Source of the DNA: Ekhidna lutea
GTDB taxonomy: Bacteria > Bacteroidota > Bacteroidia > Cytophagales > Cyclobacteriaceae
Direction: 5' to 3'
Length of the DNA stretch: 64,000 nucleotides
NCBI RefSeq assembly: GCF_900188325.1
Contig: NZ_FZPD01000006.1
Span: forward strand, 62,001-126,000
Shown here: positions 1 through 9,724 of the stretch, piece by piece
Position numbering within the stretch: position 1 is the first letter of the stretch
Layout: the number at the start of each line of letters is the position of its first letter
Notes under the pieces: generated by a model
Told to the model about the DNA's origin: nothing
The model's input: the letters and a program-made list of their open reading frames with translations, nothing else
The model's database searches: none
Made by a program: the position numbers and the translations under genes

Positions 1-2123
1 CATTTCTAAGTGAATCGAAAATCAATAAGGTCCTAATGTTGAAAAATGGAAATATTGTTCTCGGCACGCAGAATAATGGCTTACTAATTATAAATGAAGA
101 TCTACAACCTATTCTTCACCTTACAAAAAATAAAGGACTGAATCATCGAACCGTCATTGCCCTTTACGAAGATAATTTCAATAACCTCTGGGTAGGACTA
201 AATAACGGAATCTGCGTTGTGGAGCTTAGTTCACCTTTTTCGCTAATCAATGAAAATGTTGGTCTGGAGGGTACCGGGTATGCAGCAGCATCTCTGAACG
301 AAGACATTTATCTAGGTACAAGCAGTGGTCTTTTTGAACCAAGAGGTAACATCACAGAAATGAAAGAAACCAACCGTTATGAACTTATCAAGGGAAGTGA
401 AGGGCTAGTTAATAATGTTGAGGTTATTGAAAATGCTATCCTGTTAAGTCATCACGAGGGTGCATTTATTCTCAACAATCGCGAAATCAATCAATTTTAC
501 AATGAAACAGGCGTTTGGGGATTTTCTAAACTGACAGATACTCAACTCCTTGGAGGTACTTATGAGGGCTTCACCATATTTGATAAAAAAGGAACCATAC
601 CAGCTTTGAAAGGAAACCTGCATGGTTTGGGTGAATCATCACGTGTTTTTGAGTTTGACAATGACAGCACTCTATGGATGACACATGGATACAAAGGAGC
701 TTACAAAATAAAACTACAGGCAGATTCCATTTACTCTATGGAACACTATGGTGCTGAAGATGGATTTCCTTCAGATTTACTAATAAGTGTTTATCGGATT
801 GATGATGAACTCATTTTTACAGCAGAGACTGGAATTTATAGTTATAATCCGGAAAGTGATCGCTTTGAACCACATCCTTTTTTAAATAAATGGTTTGAAA
901 AGCGACATGTAAGTAAAATAAAACAAATAAATAAAAACCAGATATTCTACATCGCAGGAGGACAACTTGGATTACTGAAAAAGGAATCAATTGGCGTATA
1001 TAAATCTGAAGAACAACAATTCAGAAAGATCAATGAATATATTAGTGATGATCTGGAAAACATAAGTGTAATAAACAAGGACATACTTGTTGGTGCAAAG
1101 GAGGGTTTCATAAGGTATAACCCCGAGCTAGATAGATCAATCAAGGACTCATTTGAAACGTATTTGAAACGTGTTGAGATAACCAATCAGGAAAATGAAA
1201 CGAATACCGTCACTGGCACATTCTTTCAATCCACAACCATGGATAGTCCCAAAGTAATCCGGTTTGAATACTCAACACCCTATTTCGATGGTTTGAGTAA
1301 TATTAAATTCGCATACAGGTTAGTGCCATATGAGAAGGAATGGTCTGAATGGACAGAAACCAATTGGAAAGAGTATACCAACTTGCCCGCCGGAGAATAT
1401 CAATTTGAAATTAAATCCTTGAATATTTATGAAAATGAAAGCAGAGTTGGCGTTTATCCCTTTACGATCAATCCCCAATGGTATGAGTCAAACATTGCAT
1501 ATACTTTGTATTTCGCTTTCATCGTCTTCGCCTTTTTTAGCGTACTTTATTCAAGAGAGAAAAAGCATAAGACGGAAAAACAAATTCTAAGTCAAACAAA
1601 AGAGGAGGAGATCCGTTCCAAGGACCGTGAAATTCATGAGTTTTCTGAGAAAACCAATCAGCAGATACAAGAGCTAAAGAATGAGAGACTGAAGCAAGAA
1701 ATAACCCACAAGAACAGTCAGCTGGCATCAGTAACCATGCATTTGCTTAGTAAAAATGAATTTGTAATGTCGCTCCGAAAAAAGCTAAATGAGGCGCTAA
1801 GCAATAAGGACAATACAGACTCCCTCAATCGCATTGTGAAATCCATCGACAAGAATATTGATGACGATGAGACCTGGGATACATTCGCCCAATATTTCGA
1901 TCAGGTTCATGGCAATTTCCTACAGAAAATCAAACAAGAGGTTCATTTGACTCCTCAGGAAACAAAACTCTGCGCTTACCTGAAAATGAACATGAGTACG
2001 AAAGACATTGCTAACCTGATGAACATCACCATTAGAGGTGTAGAGTTAGCCAGGTACAGACTGAGAAAGAAGCTGGGCATTACACGAGAAACCAATCTGG
2101 TGGAGTATCTCGACGATTTTTAG
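1..2123 (+). CDS. Y_Y_Y / propeller sensor with LuxR-type HTH (5' partial)
   Basis: The reading frame is open from the first bases of the window, so the true start lies upstream; the first visible ATG is at 36. Counting from that ATG, residues 1-390 are the end of a two-component-regulator beta-propeller, about 409-463 a Y_Y_Y domain (YRLVPYEKEWSEW, LPAGEYQFEIKSLN), 485-507 a transmembrane helix, 508-570 a coiled coil, and 637-690 a LuxR/GerE-like helix-turn-helix (LTPQETKLCAYLKM, STKDIANLMN). Known members are inner-membrane one-component regulators with periplasmic ligand sensing, often controlling polysaccharide genes. It has no kinase or receiver. The alpha-amylase gene lies 160 bp downstream on the same strand, which suggests starch or maltodextrin sensing, but that target is inferred. 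Confidence 0.85.
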   Translation, partial: FLSESKINKVLMLKNGNIVLGTQNNGLLIINEDLQPILHLTKNKGLNHRTVIALYEDNFNNLWVGLNNGICVVELSSPFSLINENVGLEGTGYAAASLNEDIYLGTSSGLFEPRGNITEMKETNRYELIKGSEGLVNNVEVIENAILLSHHEGAFILNNREINQFYNETGVWGFSKLTDTQLLGGTYEGFTIFDKKGTIPALKGNLHGLGESSRVFEFDNDSTLWMTHGYKGAYKIKLQADSIYSMEHYGAEDGFPSDLLISVYRIDDELIFTAETGIYSYNPESDRFEPHPFLNKWFEKRHVSKIKQINKNQIFYIAGGQLGLLKKESIGVYKSEEQQFRKINEYISDDLENISVINKDILVGAKEGFIRYNPELDRSIKDSFETYLKRVEITNQENETNTVTGTFFQSTTMDSPKVIRFEYSTPYFDGLSNIKFAYRLVPYEKEWSEWTETNWKEYTNLPAGEYQFEIKSLNIYENESRVGVYPFTINPQWYESNIAYTLYFAFIVFAFFSVLYSREKKHKTEKQILSQTKEEEIRSKDREIHEFSEKTNQQIQELKNERLKQEITHKNSQLASVTMHLLSKNEFVMSLRKKLNEALSNKDNTDSLNRIVKSIDKNIDDDETWDTFAQYFDQVHGNFLQKIKQEVHLTPQETKLCAYLKMNMSTKDIANLMNITIRGVELARYRLRKKLGITRETNLVEYLDDF

Positions 2124-2157
2124 TATTTCACGGCAGAAAATCATTGAAAATTTCATA

Positions 2158-2177
2158 ATACGCAAACGTTTTCGCAT
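2158..2177. promoter_or_regulatory. LacI-type palindromic operator candidate upstream of alpha-amylase
   Basis: The 20-bp site is an imperfect palindrome centred on AAACGTTT, with 8 of 10 base pairs matching across a CG centre. LacI-family operators typically have a central CG in such an A/T-flanked palindrome. It lies about 106 bp before the amylase ATG. No lacI gene is in the window, so the binding protein is unknown; a site for the adjacent LuxR-type regulator is the alternative. Confidence 0.45.
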
Positions 2178-2283
2178 TAGATGAAATGTAAAAATCACTG
2201 ATTCACAGGTATTTACATTATCATTTTATTAGAATCAATCCTTCCTGTTTGTAAATTAATAGAGTAAACAACCAAGATTTATT

Positions 2284-3714
2284 ATGAGAAGACTCACCAA
2301 AGCCTTTCTGGGAACGGGCTTAATAATGTTCCTTTGGGGATGTAGTGATGACACCCCATCCACCGAGCTTGACAAAGCTCAGGAATCCTCCGAAATTAAT
2401 CATGTAACAAACCATGATGGAAAGCCATTCAGCACTCAGCCAAAAGGCACCAAAGGTAGATTTACTGCCGGTCCGGGCGGTGGAGTAATGATGCAGGGGT
2501 TCTATTGGGATGTGCCTGCGGGTGGCACCTGGTGGAACACTGTGAAGGGAAAATTAAGTGCCTGGTCCAATTCAGGCATTCAGTCCGTGTGGCTGCCACC
2601 TGTATCCAAGGCACAAAATGGGGCATATTCCATGGGATATGATCCAACCGACTACTTTGATTTTGGAAATTATAATCAGAATGGAACAGTAGAAACCCGC
2701 TTTGGGTCCAAAACTGAGTTACAATCACTGATTAATAAGGCTCATGCAGAAAACATGGAAGTCTATGCTGATATCGTGCTTAACCACAACAGCGGTGGCC
2801 AGTTGGAAGCTAATCAGTATACCGGAACAAATACCTGGACGGATTTTACCGGAGTTGCTTCAGGAAAATTCTTACGGTCGCAACACGACTTCCACCCCAA
2901 CTGGGTGCATGGCGGTGATGCAGGCTATTTTGGCGGATTTCCGGATCTGTGCCATGATGTACCATACGTGCAGGATTGGCTATGGAACCGATCTGATGGA
3001 GTTGCAAAATATTACAAGAACACGATGGGGTTTGATGGTTGGAGGTTCGACTATGTAAAAGGATTTGATCCTTGGGTAGTTGCCGCATGGAACAATGCAG
3101 TAGGTGGTTTTTCAGTCGGAGAGCTTTGGGATTCGGATGTAAACTGGCTGGAATCATGGGCCAACTCTGCAAATAGCAGTGTGTTTGATTTTGCCTGCTA
3201 CTACAAAATGAATGACGCTTTTGATGGTAACAATCTCAACATCCTCAACGATGATATGATGTGGAAGCGCAACCCACATAAAGCGGTGACATTTGTAACC
3301 AACCACGATACGGACGAAATATGGAATAAAATGCTAGCCTATGCTTACATCTTAACTCACGAAGGATATCCAACGATCTTTTACAGAGACTATGAGGAAT
3401 GGTTAGACAAAGAACGATTGAATAACCTCATCTGGATTCATAACAATAAAGCGACAGGTACTACAAGCATTTTGCACGTAGACAATGACGAGTATGTAGC
3501 CAGAAGAAATGGATACAACGGTAATCCGGGACTGATCGTGTACATTAACAATTCCAGCTCATGGAAAACCCGATGGGTGCCTACCAACTGGTACAGCACA
3601 CAGATCAAAGATTTTACCGGTCACTCCGGGTGGTACCCTACAACACAAAGCGGCGGATGGGTGCAGATCCAATGCCCACCAAACAGCTACAGTGTGTGGT
3701 CACCAAATATTTAA
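2284..3714 (+). CDS. alpha-amylase, GH13 (subfamily 7, archaeal type), lipoprotein
   Basis: Secreted or surface lipoprotein of 476 aa that should hydrolyse alpha-1,4-glucan bonds. The N-terminus has a lipobox (MFLWGC). All four GH13 regions are visible: DIVLNH (I), GWRFDYVKG with the nucleophile Asp (II), VGELWD with the acid/base Glu (III) and FVTNHDTD (IV). The order and wording of MQGFYWDVPAGGTWW, YSMGYDPTDYFD, GTVETRFGS, PTIFYRDYEEWL and NLIWIH match what I remember of Thermococcales amylases of subfamily GH13_7 far better than bacterial GH13_5 or SusG-type enzymes. A C-terminal beta domain ends in SVWSPNI, so the enzyme is full length. It follows a Y_Y_Y regulator and a palindromic site, so expression is probably sugar controlled. 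Confidence 0.93.
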   Translation: MRRLTKAFLGTGLIMFLWGCSDDTPSTELDKAQESSEINHVTNHDGKPFSTQPKGTKGRFTAGPGGGVMMQGFYWDVPAGGTWWNTVKGKLSAWSNSGIQSVWLPPVSKAQNGAYSMGYDPTDYFDFGNYNQNGTVETRFGSKTELQSLINKAHAENMEVYADIVLNHNSGGQLEANQYTGTNTWTDFTGVASGKFLRSQHDFHPNWVHGGDAGYFGGFPDLCHDVPYVQDWLWNRSDGVAKYYKNTMGFDGWRFDYVKGFDPWVVAAWNNAVGGFSVGELWDSDVNWLESWANSANSSVFDFACYYKMNDAFDGNNLNILNDDMMWKRNPHKAVTFVTNHDTDEIWNKMLAYAYILTHEGYPTIFYRDYEEWLDKERLNNLIWIHNNKATGTTSILHVDNDEYVARRNGYNGNPGLIVYINNSSSWKTRWVPTNWYSTQIKDFTGHSGWYPTTQSGGWVQIQCPPNSYSVWSPNI

Positions 3715-3735
3715 TAGTTAAAATGCGATGTTTTA

Positions 3736-3766
3736 AAGCCGAGCCTGATGGTTCGGCTTTTTTTTT
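3736..3766 (+). terminator. intrinsic terminator after alpha-amylase
   Basis: A 10-bp stem (AAGCCGAGCC / GGTTCGGCTT, one G-T pair) with a TGAT loop runs into a run of nine T, 22 bp after the amylase stop. Confidence 0.9.
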
Positions 3767-3834
3767 GTAAGTAATGCCGCTTGACTAATTCATTTATTTC
3801 CCGACCTTTAAACAAAGTCAGACTTTACACAGAC

Positions 3835-4338
3835 ATGGAAATATTAAAAGTAGCCACTGAGTGGGCAAAAGCGGAGGTTTTCTCCACCCGATTCTTCATC
3901 ATATTCGCCACTCTATTTTTGGCAGCTAGCGCTGGGTTTTGGCAAATGGGAAAAACAGAATTAGCCAAAGCGTACATCATCCCATTACTCGTAGCTGGTA
4001 TTTTACTGATGACCATCGGGCTAGGCTTATTTTTCACCAACAAGGCCCGTATCACGCAATTTGAAAAGGCCTACAACGAAGATGCATCAGCTTTTGCTGC
4101 ATCTGAAATGGCACGTGTCGAAAGTACCTTAAAGGAATACACCGTGGTTTTTAAAGTAGTCCCAATGATTATCGTTGTGGCAGCTCTGCTTGTCATATTC
4201 CTCAACACCCCCACTTGGCGAGCCATTGGCATCACCACAATGGCGATGATGATCGTCATTTTATTAGTAGACGGCACTGCACATGCCCGAATTGCAGACT
4301 ATTATAAAGAATTACAATCGGTAGAAAAGCAGGAATGA
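3835..4338 (+). CDS. small four-helix membrane protein, function unknown
   Basis: I do not recognise this family. The frame is open from a TTG at 3781, but the ATG at 3835 (MEILKVATEWAKAE) is chosen because it gives a protein starting just before the first membrane helix and the upstream residues look non-coding. The 167-aa product has four hydrophobic segments in two pairs (about residues 20-36, 46-66, 105-123 and 128-146) separated by a hydrophilic, alanine- and glutamate-rich helix (about 70-100). The gene follows a strong terminator and lies 142 bp upstream of dinB, so it is probably its own unit. No enzymatic motif is visible. Confidence 0.75.
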   Translation: MEILKVATEWAKAEVFSTRFFIIFATLFLAASAGFWQMGKTELAKAYIIPLLVAGILLMTIGLGLFFTNKARITQFEKAYNEDASAFAASEMARVESTLKEYTVVFKVVPMIIVVAALLVIFLNTPTWRAIGITTMAMMIVILLVDGTAHARIADYYKELQSVEKQE

Positions 4339-4480
4339 ATGATTTAATCGACTGAGGAAAAGCATCCGTGAAACACCTCCTAGTTAGGAATTAAATCCAA
4401 GTCATCCCCTAAACTTTTTTTTATTACTACCTAAATCCCAGTGACACGCCCTTGTCACTCTACTGATTTACTTTGCATAT

Positions 4481-5557
4481 GTGAACCATCGCAAGATCAT
4501 CCATATAGACATGGATGCCTTTTATGCATCTGTAGAGCAGTTGGACAACCCTGAGCTGAGAGGGAAGCCCGTTGCTGTCGGTGGAAACTCACAACGAGGT
4601 GTGGTAGCTGCGGCCAGCTATGAGGCCAGAAAGTTCGGAGTGAAATCAGCTATGCCCTCTGCTAAGGCAGCCAAGCAGTGTCCAAACCTGATTTTCGTAC
4701 AGCCCAGATTTCCCCGATACAAAGAGCTTTCGCATCAAATAAGAGACGTATTTTATGAATATACGGATTTGGTGGAGCCGCTCTCCCTGGATGAGGCCTA
4801 TCTGGATGTAACCGAAAACAAGATTGGATTAAACTCTGCCACACTCATTGCAAAGGAGATAAAAACCAAAATCAAGGAACGAACCGGGCTAATTGCATCC
4901 GCTGGAATTTCTTACAACAAGTTTCTGGCGAAAACTGCTTCTGATATGGATAAACCGGATGGCTTGTGTGTAATCCTACCAGAGGAAGCAGAAGCCTTTG
5001 TAGCCAAATTGCCCGTCCAGCGGTTTCATGGGATTGGCAAAGTAACGGCCGAAAAGATGGTGAAAGCAGGCATGTTTACCGGAAAGGATTTACGCAAAAA
5101 AAGCCTGGAAGACTTAACTCTTCGTTACGGTAAATCAGGACAATATTATTACAATATCTGTCGCGCGATTGATCATCGGGTAGTGCAACCCACAAGGGAT
5201 ACCAAATCCGTAAGTGCAGAGCGCACCTTTGAGGATAATATCTATGAATTGGATGATGTAATTGAAGAGATCGATCGAATTGCTCGTATTTCATTTGAGC
5301 GATACAAGCGTAGCAAAGCAGAAGATGGACACACCATTACCATCAAGATCAAGTATGGTGATTTCCAGCAAATTACACGCAGTAAAACGGATGATCCCTC
5401 CATCAATGATGAGGGAACTTATGTGCAGATCGCCAAATCACTTTTTACTGAACAGCTCTTAAATGAAAAAGGCATTCGTTTGATTGGGGTTGGAATTTCA
5501 AATTTCAGGAAAGATGAAGAGCCGGAACCTGTTACTCAGCTAACACTAGAGTTTTGA
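4481..5557 (+). CDS. dinB: DNA polymerase IV (Y-family translesion polymerase)
   Basis: Low-fidelity polymerase that bypasses damaged bases. The 358-aa protein has the Y-family N-terminal motif HIDMDAFYASVEQ (catalytic Asp), the second acidic pair in SLDEAYLDVT, the helix-hairpin-helix part around GIGKVTAEKM, and a C-terminal little-finger domain. It ends in QLTLEF, a good sliding-clamp binding motif. Start is GTG at 4481: the product then begins VNHRKIIHIDMD, correct for the family, and no ATG lies upstream in frame. A TTACTTTG element sits 6 bp before the start, implying a very short or absent leader. No SOS (LexA) box was recognised. Confidence 0.96.
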   Translation: MNHRKIIHIDMDAFYASVEQLDNPELRGKPVAVGGNSQRGVVAAASYEARKFGVKSAMPSAKAAKQCPNLIFVQPRFPRYKELSHQIRDVFYEYTDLVEPLSLDEAYLDVTENKIGLNSATLIAKEIKTKIKERTGLIASAGISYNKFLAKTASDMDKPDGLCVILPEEAEAFVAKLPVQRFHGIGKVTAEKMVKAGMFTGKDLRKKSLEDLTLRYGKSGQYYYNICRAIDHRVVQPTRDTKSVSAERTFEDNIYELDDVIEEIDRIARISFERYKRSKAEDGHTITIKIKYGDFQQITRSKTDDPSINDEGTYVQIAKSLFTEQLLNEKGIRLIGVGISNFRKDEEPEPVTQLTLEF

Positions 5558-5579
5558 TGAGACTACTCATTCAGACTTC

Positions 5580-5605
5580 TATCGCAAGCCTGCCTGCGAT
5601 AGGCA
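5580..5605. repeat. short palindromic intergenic repeat
   Basis: Two overlapping inverted repeats are seen: TATCGCA (5580-5586) with TGCGATA (5595-5601), and TGCCT (5591-5595) with AGGCA (5601-5605). The TGCCT/AGGCA core recurs in the palindrome at 50345-50365. It lies in the convergent gap between dinB and the saccharopine-dehydrogenase-like gene, a common place for REP-like elements. Confidence 0.5.
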
Positions 5606-5681
5606 ATGAAATAACGGTGTTCAGGTCATTGAAGGTTTGGTCACTTTAAGGATGATTCTACCCTTTTTCAAAGCTATAGGT

Positions 5682-6728
5682 CTACAAATACTCACACCCT
5701 TCGATTTCTAAAATCAATTTTTCGCCGTAAGCAATAGATGGTGTTTGAAAACCAATTGTAAAGTTTCCATTTAAGATCTTTTGTGCGATCAATACTGTGG
5801 AAGCAGCAGTTAGTGTATAACCATTGGGAGTTTTTAATCTAGCCTCCTCAGACGTTACTCCGTTACTTATTTTTCCCCACAAATACATAACTGACTCTTT
5901 ACGACGCTCTTCTTCAGGTCCATCTGAGCGTTTATCCATTTGCCGCATTAAGAAATTCTTAATCGTTCGGGATCGAAGCATGAAGGAAAGCCTTAATGCC
6001 CGCTTAACTTTAGACAACTGTTGTTCGGTTGTGCCAGAAAACACTTCAATGTTTGGAATTCCGGTGCTGAAATAAGCTGTTGAAACATCTCCCCATGAGA
6101 TACCCATCGAAATCTGTTTAAAAGGTCCATAATCAATCTCAATTGCCGATTTGCCCATCGGAATACCTTCATAATCCCCTCCTCTTCTCAGAGTCTGTGG
6201 CTCACCCAGATTTTCTATCATCGTTTTTGCCGTACCTCTGGAGAGCTTCCCGCCTTTACTCACGAATGCTAACTTCAAATCTGTTGCATTGGGCATCTTA
6301 TTATGCAGATGTTTGGCTAGGCAATCCGAAGGGACTACATCAAAACCAGTGCCCGGAAGAAGCATGATTCCTTTTTCCTTAGCCTTCTCACCATACTCTT
6401 TTATCAAGTCGAAAACCTGAAATTCGCCGGTTATATCCAGGTAGTGCGTATTAGTGGCCAAACACCCCTGTACCATGCTTTTTGCAGTGTGGATGAATGG
6501 ACCTGCACAATGAACCACAACTTCACCTCTTTTCAACCAGTTTTCAAGCTTCTTTCTGTCGGAAACTTCAAACACATCGTATTCCAACTCATGCTTTTTC
6601 GCATAAGTCATCGTCTTTTCTGCGTCCCTTCCTGCTATAATGGGCTTAATTCCATTTTTGAGGCATTCCTCTACAATTAACCGACCTGTATACCCGTAGG
6701 CGCCATATATTAGAAGGTTTTTATTCAT
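5682..6728 (-). CDS. saccharopine dehydrogenase family NAD(P)-binding protein
   Basis: Probable soluble oxidoreductase of 348 aa. It opens with a Rossmann nucleotide-binding motif (GAYGYTGR, residues 9-16), then AGRD at the end of strand 2 and HCAGPF, typical of the saccharopine-dehydrogenase-like group that includes the mycobacterial trans-acting enoyl reductases. The C-terminal half (about 130-330) is the substrate and dimer part. The real substrate cannot be read from the sequence. The ATG overlaps the stop of the upstream helicase gene by 4 bases (ATGA), so the two genes are translationally coupled, though I see no functional link. Confidence 0.85.
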   Translation of the reverse strand: MNKNLLIYGAYGYTGRLIVEECLKNGIKPIIAGRDAEKTMTYAKKHELEYDVFEVSDRKKLENWLKRGEVVVHCAGPFIHTAKSMVQGCLATNTHYLDITGEFQVFDLIKEYGEKAKEKGIMLLPGTGFDVVPSDCLAKHLHNKMPNATDLKLAFVSKGGKLSRGTAKTMIENLGEPQTLRRGGDYEGIPMGKSAIEIDYGPFKQISMGISWGDVSTAYFSTGIPNIEVFSGTTEQQLSKVKRALRLSFMLRSRTIKNFLMRQMDKRSDGPEEERRKESVMYLWGKISNGVTSEEARLKTPNGYTLTAASTVLIAQKILNGNFTIGFQTPSIAYGEKLILEIEGCEYL

Positions 6729-7969
6729 TTGTTTCGGTTAGGTTTAGGCTTCCTTCTGAAGTTCTTGTTTTTAGGTTTGTGTTGTGAGCTTTTAAAGTTC
6801 TTCTTTTTTGGGGATGGTGGCAAATCACTTTGCTTTTCAGTTGGTTCAAAACCTGGGACTTCCTCTTTTGGTATTTTTATTTCAATTAATTTCTCAATAT
6901 CTCTTAAGTAATCCATTTCATCCAAACTTACGAGTGATAAAGCAACTCCGCTTGCTCCTGCCCTACCAGTCCTACCTATTCGGTGTACATAATCCTCAGG
7001 AATATTTGGTAACTCGAAGTTTACCACATGTGGAAGTAGCGGTATATCCAAACCCCGTGCCGCAATGTCTGTGGCTACCAAAACTCTTACATTGCCCTTC
7101 TTAAAACCATCTAATGCTTTGGTTCTTGCTGCCTGGCTTTTATTACCATGAATGGCCGCCGCGCTGATGTCCGCCTTTACCATTTTTTCCGCCAAACGAT
7201 TTGCTCCATGCTTCGTTCTGGTAAATACCAGCACCTGCTGCCATCTTCCTCCTGCAATCAAGTCTAGAATCAGATCAGTCTTGCGCTTTTTATCTACGCG
7301 ATAAACCTGCTGGTTGATTTTTTCAACCGTGGTGTTCTCAGGTGTAGCCTCCACATACTGCGGACTATGCATGAATTTGTTTGCAAGTCGTTTTATCTCC
7401 TTGGAAAAAGTAGCAGAGAATAAAAGGTTTTGTCTTCGAGGAGGAAGTAAATCTAGAATGCGATTAATGTCTCGTTGAAAACCCATATCCAGCATCCGGT
7501 CCGCTTCATCGAGTACCAATATCTCAACCTTATGCAAAGAGAGTGCTTGTTGATTATAAAGGTCTAGGAGTCGGCCCGGTGTAGCTATCAGGACCTCTAC
7601 ACCATTCCGAAGTGCAGCAATCTGAGGGTTAGCTTTTACTCCGCCAAAAATGACCGCTGATCGGATATCCATATAGGCAGAATATGCCCTTACATTGTCA
7701 TAAATCTGAGCAGCAAGCTCGCGTGTGGGAGTCAGTATAAGTGAACGAACCGGCCGTTTACGAAATTGCTGCCCATCAGAGAGTAACTGAAGAATGGGTA
7801 ATGTAAATCCAGCAGTCTTGCCTGTTCCTGTTTGTGCTGAGGCGATGACATCCTTTTTTTCCAAAATAACGGGTATGACTTTGGATTGGATGGGTGAAGG
7901 TTCTGTGTATCCTTTTTTGCTGATTGCTTTCAGTAACGGATCCGACAGACCCAATGAATTAAATGACAT
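6725..7969 (-). CDS. DEAD-box ATP-dependent RNA helicase, RhlE type
   Basis: RNA unwinding enzyme for ribosome assembly or mRNA turnover. Motifs appear in order in the 414-aa protein: Q motif (GYTEPSPIQ, about residue 20), motif I AQTGTGKT, Ia PTRELA, Ib TPGR, II DEAD, III SAT, then in the C-terminal RecA domain IV (LVFTRT), V ([12 protein letters not shown]) and VI ([10 protein letters not shown]). The last 40 residues are a Lys/Arg/Asn-rich tail ([20 protein letters not shown]), typical of RhlE proteins and useful for non-specific RNA binding. First gene of a two-gene unit with the saccharopine-dehydrogenase-like gene. RhlE assignment is by motif style; several paralogues per genome are common. 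Confidence 0.92.
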   Translation of the reverse strand: MSFNSLGLSDPLLKAISKKGYTEPSPIQSKVIPVILEKKDVIASAQTGTGKTAGFTLPILQLLSDGQQFRKRPVRSLILTPTRELAAQIYDNVRAYSAYMDIRSAVIFGGVKANPQIAALRNGVEVLIATPGRLLDLYNQQALSLHKVEILVLDEADRMLDMGFQRDINRILDLLPPRRQNLLFSATFSKEIKRLANKFMHSPQYVEATPENTTVEKINQQVYRVDKKRKTDLILDLIAGGRWQQVLVFTRTKHGANRLAEKMVKADISAAAIHGNKSQAARTKALDGFKKGNVRVLVATDIAARGLDIPLLPHVVNFELPNIPEDYVHRIGRTGRAGASGVALSLVSLDEMDYLRDIEKLIEIKIPKEEVPGFEPTEKQSDLPPSPKKKNFKSSQHKPKNKNFRRKPKPNRNK

Positions 7970-8067
7970 AAATAATTTTTGATGAAATGGATACTTCTAC
8001 ATTCCATCTCAAGTGAAGTGTAAAGGTACGTCTTAAAAAATGGAGTTTATAAGGACTAAAATGATCT

Positions 8068-8778
8068 TCAGTACCAGCCGCTCAATTCAAATTTTTCTTT
8101 AGATGAATCCAACACTCTTCCCTTTTCGCATTTGAGCACCCTGTGAGGGAATTTCTCGATGAACTTATGATTGTGTGTAGCCATCAAAACAGAAGTGCCA
8201 CTATTGTTGATTTCTTCGAACAGTTTTAGAATTCCATCGCTTACATCCGGATCAAGGTTACCGGTAGGCTCATCTGCAAAAAGAATCTGTGGCTCATTGA
8301 TCATAGCACGAGCTATCACTACTCTTTGTTGCTCGCCACCCGAAAGCTGATGTGGCATTTTTGCTGAGATGGCTCCTAGCCCAACTCGCATTAATACCTC
8401 AGCAATTCTATTTTTCATTTTTGCCGGGTCTTTCCACCCGGTAGCTTTCATTACAAATGTGAGATTTTCAGCAACCGAACGATCATAAAAAAGTTCAAAA
8501 TCCTGAAAGATGATCCCGATTTTTCTTCTCAGAAAGGGTACTTCTTTTGATTTGATATTGCTGACATTATAACCGACCACCTCTGCATGTCCCAGTCTCA
8601 ATGGTAAATCTGCGTAAAGTGTTTTCAGAAGTGAAGACTTACCACTACCAGTCCGCCCTATCAGGTAAACAAACTCGCCTTTATCTATGGTGAAATCTAT
8701 TTCACTTAAGACCGTATGGTCCTCCTGAAAAATAGATGCATTGGAAACACGTACAACTGGTTCTTCGGAGAATGACAT
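8068..8778 (-). CDS. ftsE: cell division ABC ATPase FtsE
   Basis: ATP-binding partner of FtsX in the complex that controls peptidoglycan hydrolysis at the septum. The 236-aa protein has Walker A (GRTGSGKSS), Q-loop (IIFQDFELF), signature (LSGGEQQR), Walker B (ILFADEPTGNLD) and the switch His (MATHNH). The early REC-like wording IGRTGSGKSSLLKTLYADLPL is characteristic of Bacteroidota FtsE. It is the last gene of the fsa - unknown - ftsE unit, with 8 bp to the gene before. ftsX is not adjacent, so the permease must be encoded elsewhere, as I would expect in this phylum. Confidence 0.9.
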   Translation of the reverse strand: MSFSEEPVVRVSNASIFQEDHTVLSEIDFTIDKGEFVYLIGRTGSGKSSLLKTLYADLPLRLGHAEVVGYNVSNIKSKEVPFLRRKIGIIFQDFELFYDRSVAENLTFVMKATGWKDPAKMKNRIAEVLMRVGLGAISAKMPHQLSGGEQQRVVIARAMINEPQILFADEPTGNLDPDVSDGILKLFEEINNSGTSVLMATHNHKFIEKFPHRVLKCEKGRVLDSSKEKFELSGWY

Positions 8779-8786
8779 TGACTTAC

Positions 8787-9023
8787 TTATAATTCAAGCT
8801 TTTGGAGCTTACCATAAGGCAGCTCCGCTATGAGACTTTTCAACTCTTCATCCTTGCCCTCAAGGCCAAATTTATCCATTCTTTTCAATGGACGATCCGT
8901 TCTGAAATAAGCAACCAACACAAAGTTTTGATCACGAATCTGGATATAATCGGGAATCTTGGCCTTTCCCTTGACCTTGATGATGTACATTTCTTCTAAA
9001 TTAAGTAAATCTAAAGCTTCCAT
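8787..9023 (-). CDS. conserved small protein between fsa and ftsE, function unknown
   Basis: A 78-aa soluble protein. The start is the ATG at 9023; the frame extends two codons upstream only as TTG-GTG. The sequence shows alternating strand/helix patterns (YIIKVKGKAKIPDYIQIRD, NFVLVAYFRTDRP) and a Leu/Glu-rich C-terminal helix (DEELKSLIAELPYGKL). No signal peptide, membrane segment, cysteine pair or nucleotide-binding motif is present. It is tightly packed (18 bp after fsa, 8 bp before ftsE), so it is co-transcribed with both. I do not know the function. Confidence 0.8.
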   Translation of the reverse strand: MEALDLLNLEEMYIIKVKGKAKIPDYIQIRDQNFVLVAYFRTDRPLKRMDKFGLEGKDEELKSLIAELPYGKLQKLEL

Positions 9024-9041
9024 CACCAACTACGAATTATC

Positions 9042-9698
9042 TTATTTGTTTGATTTTTTATGATCCGCTAAAAATTTCTCAAGTCCAGAATCAGTCAAAG
9101 GATGTTTGAGCAATCCGGTAATAACACCAAGTGGGCATGTAGCCACATCAGCTCCAATCTCTGCACACTGGATCAGGTGCATATTGTGTCTGATGGATGC
9201 AGCCAGCACTTCGGTTTCAAAACCATAATTATCATATATCCCAACGATTTGCTCAATTAAGGCTAAACCATCCATTGAAATATCATCCAACCTTCCAATA
9301 AAAGGGGATACATAACTGGCACCAGCTTTCGCAGCAAGTATCGCCTGACCAGCGTTAAAGATCAGTGTACAATTGGTTCTGATTCCTTCTGCTGTTAATG
9401 CTGAGATCGCTTTCACACCATCTTTGATCATAGGTATTTTTACCACGATCTTGTCGTCAATTTTAGCTAACTCCTTTCCTTCAGCAACCATCTTTTCATA
9501 TTCGGTAGCGATTACTTCAGCACTCACATTGTCATCTACAATATCGCAAATGTCTTTATAATGCTTTAGTACATTTGCTTGGCCTGTAATGCCCTCCTTG
9601 GCCATTAGGGATGGGTTGGTGGTTACACCGTCGAGCACGCCTAAATCTTGCGCCTCTCTGATCTCATCAAGGTTTGCTGTGTCAATGAAAAACTTCAT
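9042..9698 (-). CDS. fsa: fructose-6-phosphate aldolase / transaldolase (TalC-MipB type)
   Basis: Class I aldolase or transaldolase of the short (about 215-220 aa) TalC family, acting in the non-oxidative pentose phosphate pathway or on fructose-6-phosphate. Length is 218 aa. Visible family features are the N-terminal [30 protein letters not shown], the Schiff-base lysine in [10 protein letters not shown] (about residue 85), [19 protein letters not shown] and [11 protein letters not shown]. Sequence alone does not separate the aldolase from the transaldolase; in Bacteroidota this gene is often the only transaldolase. First gene of the fsa - unknown - ftsE operon; its upstream neighbour is the SRP RNA gene, 27 bp away. 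Confidence 0.93.
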   Translation of the reverse strand: MKFFIDTANLDEIREAQDLGVLDGVTTNPSLMAKEGITGQANVLKHYKDICDIVDDNVSAEVIATEYEKMVAEGKELAKIDDKIVVKIPMIKDGVKAISALTAEGIRTNCTLIFNAGQAILAAKAGASYVSPFIGRLDDISMDGLALIEQIVGIYDNYGFETEVLAASIRHNMHLIQCAEIGADVATCPLGVITGLLKHPLTDSGLEKFLADHKKSNK

Positions 9699-9724
9699 TT
9701 GGTAGGGGTTATTGTGAAGGAAAG

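Noticed and set aside
2462-3172. Long antisense and off-frame ORFs in the amylase gene (88-108 aa)
   Set aside because: They are shadows of a strongly conserved GH13 frame.
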